Below are positions 8,864 to 18,669 of a DNA stretch of 64,000 bases, piece after piece. This DNA comes from Sphingomonas sp. PAMC 26621 (lineage in GTDB: Bacteria; Pseudomonadota; Alphaproteobacteria; Sphingomonadales; Sphingomonadaceae). A program made the position numbers and the translations under genes. The stretch spans positions 176,942-240,941 of the forward strand of contig NZ_AIDW01000021.1 in the NCBI RefSeq assembly GCF_000251145.1, written 5' to 3'. Position 1 is the stretch's first letter; every line of letters begins with the position of its first letter. The notes under the pieces were generated by a model that was not told the origin of the DNA, did no database searches, and saw only the letters and a list, made by a program, of their open reading frames with translations.

Positions 8864-10506
8864 ATGCGTAGCCTTCTCCGTTCGCCGGCTGATCTGGCCG
8901 TGATCGTCCTCTTTCGCTCCTTCTGTTCGTCGCCTTCTTCGACGTGGCGATGCTGGCACCACGGAACATCGGCTGGCTTCTGCGCGGGAGCGACAGCGGC
9001 GAGAATGCGCTGGGGCTGCACGCTTGGCTCAACGATCCCCATGCCACTCTTTTCCGGACCTATTTGCTCAACGCGCCGGACGGCGTGACGCTGCTGTTCA
9101 CCGACAGCAATCCCCTGCTCGCGCTGCTCGTCGCGCCGCTGGCGCGGCTCGCGGGCGGAGACCTGCAAGTCGTCGGGCCATGGCTGCTGGCCTGCCTGAT
9201 CCTGCAGCTCAGCTTGGCGAGGGCGCTGCTGAGCCCCTATGCGCCCAGCCGGGTCATGCTGTGGATCGGGGTGATCTTGCTGGCCTTGCTGCCGTCGCTT
9301 TTTCTCCGGCAAGTTCACGTGAACCTTTGCGCGCACTGGTTGCTGTTGTGGGCCTTGTAGATCTTCATCGATCCGCGCCGCGCGGCCGACGGGCGCTGGT
9401 GGTTGGCCGTGGTCGTGTGCGCCGCGCTGGTCCACAGCTACCTGCTGCTGATGGTTGCCGCCATCTGGGGCAGCGCCATGCTCGAACGGTGGATAGGCCT
9501 GGAGAAAGGCTGGGCTGGCCGGCGCAACCTCCTGCTCGGCGCGGCTGGCGTCGCGATTGCCGCAGCGACCTGCGTCTTCCTCCTCGTCGATCGCGGCGGG
9601 CTCGTTCCCACGCACTCGTTCGGACAGTTCGGCATGCCCATCGATGCGCCCTGGAACCCGGCGATTGGGGGCCTGGCGCGCTTCCTGCCCGCCTACGCAC
9701 AAGCGCCGGATCGCCAGATGGAGGCATTCCAGTATCTCGGCGCTGGTTTGTTACTGCTCATCGCAGCAATGCCGTTCAGTCTTGCAACCGGGCGCGAGAC
9801 CATCGCCACGAACGGCTCGCTACACCGGCGGCTCTGCTGGCTGATCCCGGCGGGGACCGTCTTGACGATGTTGGCGATCACGCATCGCATGGATTATGCC
9901 GGTGTGACGCTGGTGCACATTCCGCTGTCCGCTAAAATGGTTGCGGCGCTCGACCCGATCCGGGCATCGGCGCGGCTGTTCTGGCCGGTCGCCTATGGAC
10001 TCGTGTTCGCGGCGATCACGGCGGCCTACCGCCTGCCACCCGCAAGGGGACAGTTGCTGCTCGCGGTCGCGCTCGCGGTCCAGGTCCTCGACCTTGGCGG
10101 CCTGGCCCATTTCACGCGGGCGACGGCCAGCGGTGCGCGAGACCCGTCCAAATGGATCCGTACCCGCGATCCACGCTGGGCAATGGCGATTTCGGCAGCG
10201 CACGACGTCACCATCATGCCACCCAACGCGGTGGAACAGCTCGATCTGTTTCAGGAGGTCGCATGGCGCGCGGTCGATGCCGGGCACCCGATCCGGCTGG
10301 TCTATGCCTCCCGCAGCAATGAAGTGACCAAGGCGCGGTTGAAGCGAGAGCAACAGGCGTTCGATCGCGGCGATCTCGATCCGCATCGGCTGTATGTCCT
10401 CCTCCCGCAGGCAAAGCTGCCAAAGGTGTCGGCCGACCGCGTCGCGATGCTGGACGGTGTCCGCGTCATTCTTCCCCGACCGGACGGTCGGGGCAAGAAC
10501 GACTGA
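8864..10506 (+). pseudogene. DUF6311-like multi-TM protein, broken by a -1 frameshift and an in-frame TAG
   Basis: The likely start is MRSLLRSPADLAVIVL at 8864. The frame is lost at about 8910 and resumes in the next frame as LSLLLFVAFFDVAMLAP, followed by RNIGWLLRGSDSGENALGLH. That frame meets a TAG at 9358-9360, after HWLLLWAL, and then continues with no shift (IFIDPRRAADGRWW) through many more membrane segments to 10506. A TGG to TAG change would explain the stop. The repaired protein has about 547 residues, roughly ten helices and a soluble tail. It resembles uncharacterised polytopic proteins of the DUF6311 / glycosyltransferase-like type, so a role in cell-surface glycan assembly is possible but unproven. 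It is convergent with the prolyl oligopeptidase gene (8-base gap). Confidence 0.6.
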
Positions 10507-10514
10507 CGGACGCG

Positions 10515-12643
10515 CTACTGGACCGGCTTGACCGCCAGACCGGTCCACTTCGCCGCAAACGCCCAGGCGTCGGCAGTCTCGGCAATCACCTTGTCGGTCG
10601 GCTTGCCCGAGCCATGACCCGCGCGCGTCTCGATCCGCACCAGCCGAGGCTTCGGCCCGAGGTCGAGCGACTGGAGCATTGCGGTATATTTGAACGTATG
10701 CCCCGGCACGACCCGGTCATCGGTATCCGCCGTCTCCGCGAGGATCGCCGGATACGCCTTGCCCGCACGGATGTTGTGGTACGGCGAATAGGCGTAAAGC
10801 GTCTTGAAATCGGCCTCCTTGGACGGATAGCCGTAATCGTCGACCCAATAGCGCCCCGCGGTGAAACGGTCGAACCGCAGCATGTCCATCACGCCGACTG
10901 CGGGGATCGCCGCGGCGAACAGGTCGGGTCGCTGGTTGGTGACGGCCCCCACGAGCAAACCGCCGTTCGACCCGCCCTGGATGACGAGCTGGTCCTTCCC
11001 GGTGATCTTCTGCGCTTCAGATATTCGCCCGCCGCGATGAAATCGTCGAACACATTCTGCTTCTGCGCGAGGCGTCCGCCGTCGTGCCACGCCTTGCCAT
11101 ACTCCCCGCCCCCACGGATGTTGGCGACCGCGAGCACGCCGCCCTGCTCGAGCCACGCGAGCCGCGTCGCGGAGAAGGTCGGCGTGACCGAAATGTTGAA
11201 CCCGCCATAAGCGTAGAGCAGCGTCGGTGCGGGGCCGGTCACGTCCTTGCGCCGGACGACGAACATCGGGACGCGGGTGCCGTCCTTCGACGTGTAGAAG
11301 CGCTGGTCGACCTGATAGCGCGCCGGATCGAACGCGACCTTGGGGCTGGCCCAGGGGGTCGCCTTGCCGGTGCTGACATCATAGCGGTAGATCGTCGTGG
11401 GCGTGGCGAAGCTGGTAAACGCGTAGAAGGTCTCGGTGTCGTCCGCGTCCCCGCCAAAGCCACCGACATCGCCGATTCCGGGCAGCGCGACCGTGCCGTC
11501 CGCCTTGCCGTCGAGCGTGAACCGACGGACCTCGCTCTTCACGTCCGCCAGATACGACACGAGCAGCCGCCCGCCCACCAGGTTCGCTCCGTCGATCACG
11601 TCCTTGCCCTGCGCGACGATCTCGGTTTCGGGCACTTCGGCCGAGCGCGCATAGAGATTGGTCGCCACGATCCGGCCACGGGGCGCGCCCTTGTTGGTCA
11701 CCCAGTAGAAATTGCCGCCGACATTGCCCGCCAGCGTCCACTCATTCTCGAGCCCCTTGACGATTGTCCGGGGCGCAGGCTTGGGCGCGGTCAGGTCGAT
11801 CACGGTGATCTGGTAGCGGTTGTCGGTCCCCTCATGCGTGGTGATGACGAGCCACTTGCCGTCATCCGTCACCTGCGCAGTGTGCCCGAGCTTCGGCTGG
11901 TCGGGGGTCGCGTAGATCAGGCCATCCGCCGATTGCGGCGTGCCGAGCTTGTGGAAATAGACCTGCTGGTTCTCGTTGAGCGCCTGGAACTTGGACCCAT
12001 CCGCCGGCGCGGCGAACCGGGAGTAAAAGAAGCCCGAGCCGTCCTTCGCCCACGACAGGCCGGAGAACTTGACCCATTCGACCGTATCCGACACCGCGCC
12101 GGACGCGACGTCGAGCACCTTGACGGTGCGCCAGTCGGTCCCGCCGTCCTGCACGGCATAGGCCAGCTTCTTGCCGTCCTCCGACGCGCTCCATTCGGCG
12201 AGCGCGGTCGCGCCGTCCTTCGACCAGCCATTGGGGTCAATCAGCACCCGCCCCTCGCCGCCCACGCTGTCGCGGACGTACAGGACCGCCTGGTTCTGAA
12301 GGCCCGCGTTGCGGCTGTAGAAATAGCGCCCGCCTTTCTTCACCGGCACGCCAAACCGCTCGTAATCGAGCAACTGCTTCAGTCGCGCCGCAAAGATGTC
12401 CCGCCCGGGCAGCGTCGCAAGATAGGCGTTGGTGACGGCATTCTGGTCGACCACCCACTTGGCGACCTCACGGTCGGTCCGGACGTCGTTCTCGAGCCAG
12501 CGATACGGATCGGCGACCTTGACGCCGAACTGTTCGTCGACCTGCGCGGTGCGTCGGGTTTCGGGATATTGCATGTGGGGAGCCTGTGTCTGCGCGAGGG
12601 CGGGGGAAGCGAGGAGAACCGCGAGGATCGGAAAAGGACGCAT
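10515..12643 (-). pseudogene. Prolyl oligopeptidase (S9A), -1 frameshift
   Basis: Starts with a signal peptide (MRPFPILAVLLASPALAQ). A beta-propeller domain follows to about residue 420, then the catalytic alpha/beta hydrolase domain. The first frame fails right after FIAAGEYLK. The next frame supplies AQKITGKDQLVIQGGSNGGL with the catalytic Ser, ETADTDDRVVPGH with the Asp, and RAGHGSGKP with the His, ending at 10515. A single base missing near 11015 (CC read as C on the plus strand) restores about 709 residues, the normal length. The product would be an exported proline-specific endopeptidase. All catalytic residues are intact, so an assembly error is the simplest reading. It is transcribed leftward, just downstream of the rplQ terminator in reverse order. 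Confidence 0.85.
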
Positions 12644-12661
12644 GCAAACCCCAGAAACGAA

Positions 12662-12698
12662 GAAAGGAGCCACACTCTGGACGAGTGCAGCTCCTTTC
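12662..12698 (-). terminator. Rho-independent terminator after rplQ
   Basis: A 9-bp stem pairs 12662-12670 with 12690-12698, and an inner 5-bp stem pairs 12673-12677 with 12683-12687. On the minus strand it is followed by TTCTTCGTTT. It ends the rpsM-rpsK-rpoA-rplQ unit and lies in the leader of the prolyl oligopeptidase gene. Confidence 0.75.
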
Positions 12699-12720
12699 TC
12701 AATCCCGCGGGACGGACGGC

Positions 12721-13143
12721 TTACGCCGCGTCGTCATACTCTTCGCCGGTCATCACCGGGCCCGAATCCTGGCCCTTTGCGCTGACGTCGCGGTCGACGA
12801 ACTCGATCACCGCCATCGGCGATGCGTCCGACAGGCGGATACCCGCCTTGATGATGCGGGTGTAGCCGCCGTTGCGACCGGCATACCGCTCGGCCAGAAC
12901 GTCGAACAGCTTGGTCAGCTGCGCATCGTCGAGCAACCGCGCGTGTGCGAGACGACGGTTGGACAGGCCACCCTTCTTCGCGAGCGTGATCATCTTCTCG
13001 ATGTACGGGCGCAGTTCCTTCGCCTTGGCGACGGTCGTGGTGATCTGCTCATGCTTGATGAGCGCGGCGCTCATGTTGCGGAACAGGGCAATGCGGTGGG
13101 CCGAGGTCCGCTGAAGCTTACGGCCGCCTACGCGATGACGCAT
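12721..13143 (-). CDS. rplQ: 50S ribosomal protein L17
   Basis: 140 residues from the ATG at 13143 ([17 protein letters not shown]). Upstream codons in the same frame lack homology. The core to about residue 115 is standard, with [16 protein letters not shown]. The tail [20 protein letters not shown] is the acidic extension seen in alphaproteobacteria. It is the last gene of the alpha operon, 208 bases after rpoA, and is followed by a strong hairpin. L17 lines the large-subunit exit tunnel region. Confidence 0.97.
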   Translation of the reverse strand: MRHRVGGRKLQRTSAHRIALFRNMSAALIKHEQITTTVAKAKELRPYIEKMITLAKKGGLSNRRLAHARLLDDAQLTKLFDVLAERYAGRNGGYTRIIKAGIRLSDASPMAVIEFVDRDVSAKGQDSGPVMTGEEYDDAA

Positions 13144-13218
13144 GGTATGTCCTTCGTTCGATAAGGGGCCGTGTGAGGTACCCCAGAGCCGGTGGGGACG
13201 GTGGCCCACCCGATGTTC

Positions 13219-13244
13219 CGTCATTCCCGCGAAGGCGGGGACCC
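13219..13244. repeat. Single palindromic repeat unit between rpoA and rplQ
   Basis: A short hairpin unit (CGTCATTCCCGCGAAGGCGG...) resembles one arm of the paired elements found at 47586 and 59896. Here only one arm is present, in the 208-base gap separating rpoA from rplQ. Confidence 0.55.
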
Positions 13245-13351
13245 TAACTGATGCCGGATACGTGGCGGCGAAGCCGCGTCGTCGGTCGGACCGAGGTCCG
13301 CCGGCCGGGCTTTCGCCGTCTCGGGATTAGCTCACGCTAATCCCGTGCGGC

Positions 13352-14419
13352 TCAGCCCATGATTTCCTGCTCGAGCTTCTTCGCCATCTCTTCGATGTTC
13401 TCAGGCGGCCAGCCGGGGATTTCCATGCCCAGGCGGAGACCCATGCTCGACAGCACTTCCTTGATCTCGTTGAGCGACTTGCGGCCGAAGTTCGGCGTGC
13501 GCAGCATCTCGGCTTCGGTCTTCTGGACCAGATCGCCGATGTAGATGATGTTGTCGTTCTTGAGGCAGTTGGCGCTGCGAACCGAAAGCTCGAGTTCGTC
13601 GACCTTCTTGAGCAGATAACGGTTGATCTGCTGCGTATCGCCCGAAACCTCGGTACCACCAGCGGCAGGCGCAGCCTGGCCGATCGGTGCCTGACGCGTG
13701 ACGCTCGAATCGTCGAAGCCGACGAACAGCGCAAGCTGGTCCTGCAGGATGCGACCGGCATAACCGACGGCTTCCTCGGGCGAAACCGTACCGTCGGTCT
13801 CGATCGTCAGCGTCAGCTTGTCGTAATCGAGTTCCTGCCCGACGCGGGTGTTCTCAACCTTGTAGCTGACCTGCTTAACCGGCGAATACAAAGCATCGAC
13901 CGGGATCAGGCCGATCGGCGCATCGGCCGGACGGTTGGACACGGCGGGGACATAGCCCTTGCCGACGTCCGCGGTCAGTTCCATGTTCAGCGTCGCGCCA
14001 TCATCAAGATGGCACAGCACGAGCTGCGGGTTCATCACTTCGATGTCGCCCGAAACCGCGATGTCGCCCGCCTTGACCGGACCCGGGCCCGTTGCCGACA
14101 GCTGGAGCCGCTTCGGCCCTTCACCCTGCATGCGCAAAGCGATCTGCTTCACGTTGAGCACGATGTCGGTCACGTCCTCGCGAACGCCCGCCAGCGACGA
14201 GAATTCGTGCAGCACGTTCTCGATCTTGATCGACGTCACCGCCGCGCCCTGCAGCGAAGACAACAAAACGCGCCGCAGCGCGTTGCCGAGCGTCAGGCCG
14301 AAACCACGCTCCAGCGGCTCGGCGATAAAGGTCGCCTTGCGCTTGCCGTCTCCGCCGGGCTTCTTTTCGAGACCGGACGGCTTCTTGAGCTCCTGCCAGT
14401 TCTTTGCATTGACGGACAT
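13352..14419 (-). CDS. rpoA: RNA polymerase alpha subunit
   Basis: 355 residues. The N-terminal domain (assembly and dimerisation) has [20 protein letters not shown] and [16 protein letters not shown]. The linker near 245-265 is rich in alanine and proline. The C-terminal DNA/activator-binding domain contains [19 protein letters not shown] and [19 protein letters not shown]. It sits between rpsK and rplQ as in most bacteria, so it is co-transcribed with ribosomal genes. No irregularity is seen. Confidence 0.98.
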   Translation of the reverse strand: MSVNAKNWQELKKPSGLEKKPGGDGKRKATFIAEPLERGFGLTLGNALRRVLLSSLQGAAVTSIKIENVLHEFSSLAGVREDVTDIVLNVKQIALRMQGEGPKRLQLSATGPGPVKAGDIAVSGDIEVMNPQLVLCHLDDGATLNMELTADVGKGYVPAVSNRPADAPIGLIPVDALYSPVKQVSYKVENTRVGQELDYDKLTLTIETDGTVSPEEAVGYAGRILQDQLALFVGFDDSSVTRQAPIGQAAPAAGGTEVSGDTQQINRYLLKKVDELELSVRSANCLKNDNIIYIGDLVQKTEAEMLRTPNFGRKSLNEIKEVLSSMGLRLGMEIPGWPPENIEEMAKKLEQEIMG

Positions 14420-14513
14420 AGGCTATCCCTTGATTTTGGGCCGGCACGGGCGATGCCGACCAAGTGGGAATCGGACCGTGCAGCGCGATCAACCGCGCAC
14501 GGCCGAGACGAAA

Positions 14514-14903
14514 TCAGACGCGGCGACGCTTCGAAGGACGCACGCCGTTGTGCGGGATCGAGGTAACGTCACGGATCGAGGTGATCTGGAAACCGACCGC
14601 CTGCAGCGCGCGAAGCGCCGACTCACGGCCCGAACCCGGGCCCTTCACTTCGACTTCGAGCGTACGGACGCCGTGCTCGGCTGCCTTCTTGCCCGCGTCT
14701 TCCGCTGCGACCTGTGCCGCATACGGGGTCGACTTGCGCGAGCCCTTGAAGCCCATTGCGCCGGCCGACGACCACGAGATCGCGTTGCCCTGGGCATCGG
14801 TGATCGTGATCATGGTGTTGTTGAAGCTTGCGTTCACATGCGCAACACCAGAGGTGATGTTCTTGCGCTCACGCCGCTTAATGCGTTGCGGTTCACGTGC
14901 CAT
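14514..14903 (-). CDS. rpsK: 30S ribosomal protein S11
   Basis: 129 residues, starting [17 protein letters not shown]. Conserved segments include [18 protein letters not shown] and [20 protein letters not shown] sequence (here [16 protein letters not shown]), ending with the basic [13 protein letters not shown]11 forms part of the small-subunit platform near the E site. It lies 94 bases upstream of rpoA and 54 bases after rpsM in the alpha operon. Confidence 0.98.
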   Translation of the reverse strand: MAREPQRIKRRERKNITSGVAHVNASFNNTMITITDAQGNAISWSSAGAMGFKGSRKSTPYAAQVAAEDAGKKAAEHGVRTLEVEVKGPGSGRESALRALQAVGFQITSIRDVTSIPHNGVRPSKRRRV

Positions 14904-14957
14904 TGTCTTGTCCTAACCCTACTGCAGGAGCGAGCCGCGGTCACCCGCGGCTCAAGC

Positions 14958-15326
14958 TCACTTCTTCTTACCGGCGATCGGCTTTGCCTTGCCCTTGCGG
15001 GTGCGCGCATTGGTATGCGTGCGCTGGCCGCGAACGGGGAGGCCCTTGCGATGGCGCAGGCCGCGATAGCAGGCCAGATCCATCAGGCGCTTGATGTTCA
15101 TCGCAACGGTGCGACGAAGATCACCCTCGACCGTGTAATCGGCATCGATGGTCTCACGGATGTGGAGGACTTCCTGGTCGGTCAGGTCCTGCACGCGCGC
15201 GGTCATCGGAATGCCCAGCTTGGTGACGATTTCCTTGGCCTTGGTGTCTCCAATGCCGTGGATGTAGGTGAGCGCGATTACTACGCGCTTGTTGGTCGGG
15301 ATGTTGACCCCGGCGATACGTGCCAT
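14958..15326 (-). CDS. rpsM: 30S ribosomal protein S13
   Basis: 122 residues from the ATG at 15326 ([20 protein letters not shown]), the family's normal start; the longer open frame upstream has no homology. It has [13 protein letters not shown] and the basic tail [18 protein letters not shown]13 sits at the head of the small subunit and contacts the P-site tRNA. It is the first gene of the alpha segment here. A two-component system, not adk, lies directly upstream, so this unit probably has its own promoter. Confidence 0.97.
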   Translation of the reverse strand: MARIAGVNIPTNKRVVIALTYIHGIGDTKAKEIVTKLGIPMTARVQDLTDQEVLHIRETIDADYTVEGDLRRTVAMNIKRLMDLACYRGLRHRKGLPVRGQRTHTNARTRKGKAKPIAGKKK

Positions 15327-15384
15327 GAACTTGTTTCTCCTGCTCCACGGGACATGCATGGCTGCACATCCCATCTCATCGCGT

Positions 15385-15413
15385 TGCGCAACCGAACCCC
15401 GCGCCTTGTCAAA
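15385..15413 (-). promoter_or_regulatory. Possible promoter of rpsM-rpsK-rpoA-rplQ
   Basis: A perfect TTGACA lies at 15413-15408 (minus strand), 82 bases upstream of the rpsM ATG and beyond the hairpin that follows the kinase gene. The -10 position at the usual spacing reads TGCGCA, a poor match, so only the -35 is convincing. Confidence 0.4.
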
Positions 15414-15425
15414 AAACGCAACACA

Positions 15426-15452
15426 CCGGCGAGCGCAAACAAGCGCCGCCGG
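15426..15452 (-). terminator. Hairpin downstream of the sensor kinase gene
   Basis: The stem pairs CCGGCG (15426-15431) and GCGC (15433-15436) with 15443-15446 and 15447-15452, with one bulged base and a six-base loop. On the minus strand a run of six T follows about nine bases later. It may end the two-component operon before rpsM. Confidence 0.5.
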
Positions 15453-15524
15453 AGACCGGTGGTTCGGAATGCCGGGCTGGTAAAGATCGACTCGCCGCCT
15501 GTCAAGCACGCGTGACCGGTTTGC

Positions 15525-16871
15525 CTAGCGCGAGATGGGAACCACGATTGCGGCGATCAACCCAGGCGCATTGTCCTGCAGTTCGACCCGTCCCTCATGC
15601 AACCGTGCGACCGCCTCGACCAGCGCCATCCCCAGCCCCGCCCCGGGCAGGCTGCGCGCGCGATCGAGCCGACCGAAGCGACGCAACGCTTCTGCCCGAT
15701 CCGCCTCCGCGATGCCGGGGCCGCGATCCTCGACCTGGAAGCGCGCGGCATTCCCCGCCATCGCCAGGCGCAGAACGATCTCACCGCCGACCCCGGCGTG
15801 GCGTAGCGCGTTGTCGATCAGATTGGCGATCGCCTGAGTCATCAACTCGCGGTGGAGCACGATGGGCGGAAGCCCGGTCGCGACAATCGCTTCGAACCGC
15901 ATTCCGGCGTCCTCGACCACCGGCGCGTACAGATCGGCGATCTCCTCGACCAGCGTCGCCGGGTCGATCCGCGCGAGCCGGTCGCGCGAGACGCTCTCGG
16001 CGCGCGTGATCTCGATCATCGTCGACAGCATTCGCATCACGAGATCGGTCTCGATCAGCAGCCCACCCATCGCCGCCTCGCGCTGCGCGGGATCGGCCTG
16101 AAGCACGGCCGCCTCCGCCTTGGCGCGCAACCGCGCGAGCGGCGAGCGCAGGTCATGCGCGAGGCCGTCGGTGACGATCCGCAGTTCGCTCATCAGCCGT
16201 TCGGTCTTGTCGAGCATTGCATTCAGCCGAGTCGCGAGCCGGTCAAATGCGTCCCCGCTCGCGGCGTTGACGACCCGCCGCGAGAGATCACCCGCAGCGA
16301 CGCCTTCGATCACGTCGGCGACGCGATCGAGCCGGCGCCCGACATAGCGCGTGACGACCAGCCCCCCGCCGACCCCGAGCGCGAGCGACAGCAGCATGGC
16401 GGCGGCAAGCGCACGTTCGATCCCGCGTTGCTCGGCGTTCCAGTCGTCAAGAACGCGGCCGCTGACCAGGCGATACGGCCCGATCTGGCGCACCGCATAG
16501 CCGGCCTCGCGCTCAGACCAGGGGGGGCCAATCGCGCGGATCCGGAAGCCGAGGTTAGGCCAGCGGGCGAAACCATCGAGTTCGGGGCCGACACCCGCGA
16601 TCAACCGGCCATCACGCGCGATCACCGCCACGATCCGGGACAGGTCGCCAGGTGCCCGCGCTTCGCGGATCGTGCGCCCGAGTGCCGGAAGCCCGCCGCT
16701 GCGATAGACCGCGATCAAGGCATCGGATTGCTCGATCGTGTCGCGGCGAAGTTCGTCGATCGCATCGTCGCGGACCACCTTCCACACGAAGGCGACGAGC
16801 ACGAGATTGGAGACGAGTGCGAGCAGGATCGACAGCAACGCGATCCGTGCCGTGACCGACAGGCGGATCAA
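15525..16871 (-). CDS. Membrane sensor histidine kinase
   Basis: 448 residues. The first helix is at about 8-30 (ARIALLSILLALVSNLVLVA), then a periplasmic sensor loop to about 150 and a second helix near 155-178. A HAMP domain (GRRLDRVADVIEGVAAGDLS) and the HisKA helix with the phospho-acceptor in GLAHDLRSPLARLRA follow. The ATPase domain carries the N box NLIDNALRHA, the G1 box DRGPGIAEADR and the G2 box GAGLGMALVEAVARLH. Its start overlaps the stop of the response regulator (ATGA), so they are coupled. The signal sensed is unknown. The pair is placed between adk and rpsM in the ribosomal cluster. Confidence 0.95.
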   Translation of the reverse strand: MIRLSVTARIALLSILLALVSNLVLVAFVWKVVRDDAIDELRRDTIEQSDALIAVYRSGGLPALGRTIREARAPGDLSRIVAVIARDGRLIAGVGPELDGFARWPNLGFRIRAIGPPWSEREAGYAVRQIGPYRLVSGRVLDDWNAEQRGIERALAAAMLLSLALGVGGGLVVTRYVGRRLDRVADVIEGVAAGDLSRRVVNAASGDAFDRLATRLNAMLDKTERLMSELRIVTDGLAHDLRSPLARLRAKAEAAVLQADPAQREAAMGGLLIETDLVMRMLSTMIEITRAESVSRDRLARIDPATLVEEIADLYAPVVEDAGMRFEAIVATGLPPIVLHRELMTQAIANLIDNALRHAGVGGEIVLRLAMAGNAARFQVEDRGPGIAEADRAEALRRFGRLDRARSLPGAGLGMALVEAVARLHEGRVELQDNAPGLIAAIVVPISR

Positions 16872-17569
16872 GGCTCGACCGACAGCCGATACCCCGCGCC
16901 ACGCACCGTATGCAGGATCGGTGCGGGGAACCCGTCCTCGAGCTTGCGGCGCAACCGGCCGATATGGACGTCGACCACGTTCGAACCCGGGTCGAAATGG
17001 TAATTCCAGATCTTCTCGAGCATCATCGTCCGGGTCACCACCTGCCCCGCATGCCGAGCAAGATATTCAAGCAGGTTGAACTCGCGTGCGCCGAGCGAGA
17101 TCGGCTTGCCCTGCCGCGCGACGGTGCGCGCGAGCAGGTCGATCTCGAGGTCGCCGACCGACAGGCGTGTGGGTTGCCCCTCGGTCGCGCCGCGATCGAC
17201 CCGCCGGAAGATCGCGTCGATCCGCGCAGTGAGTTCGGCAAAGGAGAAGGGTTTGACGAGATAATCGTCCGCACCCGCGTTGAGACCGTCGATCCGGTCG
17301 TCGACCGTCCCCAGCGCTGACAGCACCAGCGTTGGCGTGCTGACGCCGGCCGCGCGGATCGCGCCCAGCATCGCAAGGCCGTTGAGGCCCGGGAGCATGC
17401 GATCGGCGATGATCAGGTCGAAGATTCCCTCGCTTGCGAGGAACAGGCCGTCGCGGCCATCGGCACAGGTCTCGACCGCATAGCCGGTCTCTGCCAACCC
17501 CTTCGCCAGATAGGCGGCGGTCGAGCTATCGTCTTCAACAATCAGGATCTTGCGGGTCACAGGCGGCAT
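16868..17569 (-). CDS. OmpR/PhoB-family response regulator
   Basis: 233 residues if the ATG at 17569 is used (MPPVTRKILIVEDDSSTAA), which puts the receiver right at the start; the frame is open to 17641. The receiver has the acidic pair in IVEDD, the phospho-acceptor in DLIIADRMLPG, and the conserved Lys in YLVKPFSF. The winged helix DNA-binding domain at about 135-230 has LGAREFNLLEYLARHAGQVV and VVDVHIGRLRRKL, ending with TVRGAGYRL. It is the partner of the overlapping kinase gene. The subfamily resembles heavy-metal or envelope-stress regulators (CusR/BasR type), but the target genes are not visible here. Confidence 0.95.
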   Translation of the reverse strand: MPPVTRKILIVEDDSSTAAYLAKGLAETGYAVETCADGRDGLFLASEGIFDLIIADRMLPGLNGLAMLGAIRAAGVSTPTLVLSALGTVDDRIDGLNAGADDYLVKPFSFAELTARIDAIFRRVDRGATEGQPTRLSVGDLEIDLLARTVARQGKPISLGAREFNLLEYLARHAGQVVTRTMMLEKIWNYHFDPGSNVVDVHIGRLRRKLEDGFPAPILHTVRGAGYRLSVEP

Positions 17570-17990
17570 TCCGGGCGGTTTCCTCATGCCTAGAATGAAA
17601 TGAGGCCGACGGAAAGCGAGCCTTCCGCCGGCCAACGGCACTCCCGGGAGTGCGAGTGCCGATCTCGGTGATCATTTCCGGCCGCGTGCATCGGCCATGC
17701 CGGGATGTTTGCACCGGATTGCCTGCGCGATCCGGTGACATTGAGGTGACGAAAATGTCATTGAGGTATCTGGACGCCGCGCGAATTGCGGGGGAACGCA
17801 CCACCACCAGCCACTCTTCCACCGTCATGCTGAACTCGTTTCAGCATCCACCGCGCAACCGGGACTGTCTTGACTCGTGGTGGGCTGGATCCTGAAACAA
17901 GTTCAGGATGACGGGCGTGCGAGGCGTATGGCGTCAAGCGTCCAGCGCAAGCGAGAATGAGCGCAAGCCAAGCCCCCCGCCCGCCTCACT
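17570..17990. other. Gap of 421 bases between adk and the two-component system
   Basis: No coding frame is credible here. It contains the inverted repeat at 17822-17914 and, nearer the regulator gene, GGTGACATTGAGGTGACG-like repeats (two copies of CATTGAGGT at about 17739 and 17759) that could belong to the regulator's promoter or autoregulatory site. The region separates the spc-adk transcript from the two-component transcript. Confidence 0.5.
17822..17914. repeat. Imperfect inverted repeat, arms of 29 bases
   Basis: Arm 17822-17850 (starts CCGTCATGCTGAAC) pairs with 17886-17914 (ends TTCAGGATGACGG) with three mismatches and a 35-base spacer. This CGTCAT-CTGAA-TTTCAG-ATCCA design is a dispersed intergenic element of sphingomonads. 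It could act as a terminator after adk. Confidence 0.75.
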
Positions 17991-18641
17991 TCAAATCGCG
18001 TCGAGAATACGCTCGATCGCCTTCGACACGCTGTCCATGTCCGCCATCCCATCGACTCGCGCGAGCAGCCCGCGCGCTTCGTAGATCGGGATGATCGGCT
18101 CGGTCTTCGCGCGATACTCCGCCATGCGCGTGCGCACGGTGTCTTCGTTATCGTCCGGACGGCGCTTGAACTCGTGGTGCCCGCACACGTCGCACGTCCC
18201 CGCAACCTTGGGTTGCTTGAAGTGGTCGTGATAGCCAGCACCACAATTGCCGCAGGTGAACCGCCCGACGATCCGCTCGACCAGCGCATCCTCATCGACC
18301 GTCAGCTCGATTACCTTGTCGAGCGTCCGCCCGCGTGCAGCGAGGATCGCGTCGAGCTGCTCGGCCTGCGCCGCAGTGCGCGGATAGCCGTCGAAGATCA
18401 CACCCTTGTCGGTGTCGCCCATGTCGAGCCGCTCGCCGATGATACCCGACACGATCTCGTCCGAAACGAGCTGCCCCGATTCCATCACCGCCTTCGCCTG
18501 AAGCCCGACCGGGCTTCCCGACTTGACCGCGGCGCGCAGCATGTCGCCCGTCGAGAGCTGCACCATGCCGCGGTCGCTTTCGAGGCGCGCCGCCTGGGTG
18601 CCCTTGCCCGCGCCCGGGGGGCCCAACAAAATGATGTTCAC
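17991..18641 (-). CDS. adk: Adenylate kinase, zinc-type LID
   Basis: 216 residues. The P-loop is GPPGAGKGTQAA at 7-18. The NMP-binding part has STGDMLRAAV and FDGYPRTAAQAEQ. The LID holds four cysteines (CGNCGAGYH, then CDVCGHHEF), consistent with structural zinc. This is the long form (LID insert). It interconverts 2 ADP with ATP and AMP in the cytoplasm. It follows secY by 28 bases and ends the spc part of the superoperon. No stop or shift is seen. Confidence 0.97.
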   Translation of the reverse strand: MNIILLGPPGAGKGTQAARLESDRGMVQLSTGDMLRAAVKSGSPVGLQAKAVMESGQLVSDEIVSGIIGERLDMGDTDKGVIFDGYPRTAAQAEQLDAILAARGRTLDKVIELTVDEDALVERIVGRFTCGNCGAGYHDHFKQPKVAGTCDVCGHHEFKRRPDDNEDTVRTRMAEYRAKTEPIIPIYEARGLLARVDGMADMDSVSKAIERILDAI

Positions 18642-18669
18642 GCGACTCTCCCGTTTACCGTCGCCGCGC

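Noticed and set aside
17822..17914. Insertion sequence ends
   Set aside because: The inverted arms enclose only 35 bases with no transposase, so this is a small palindromic element and not an IS.
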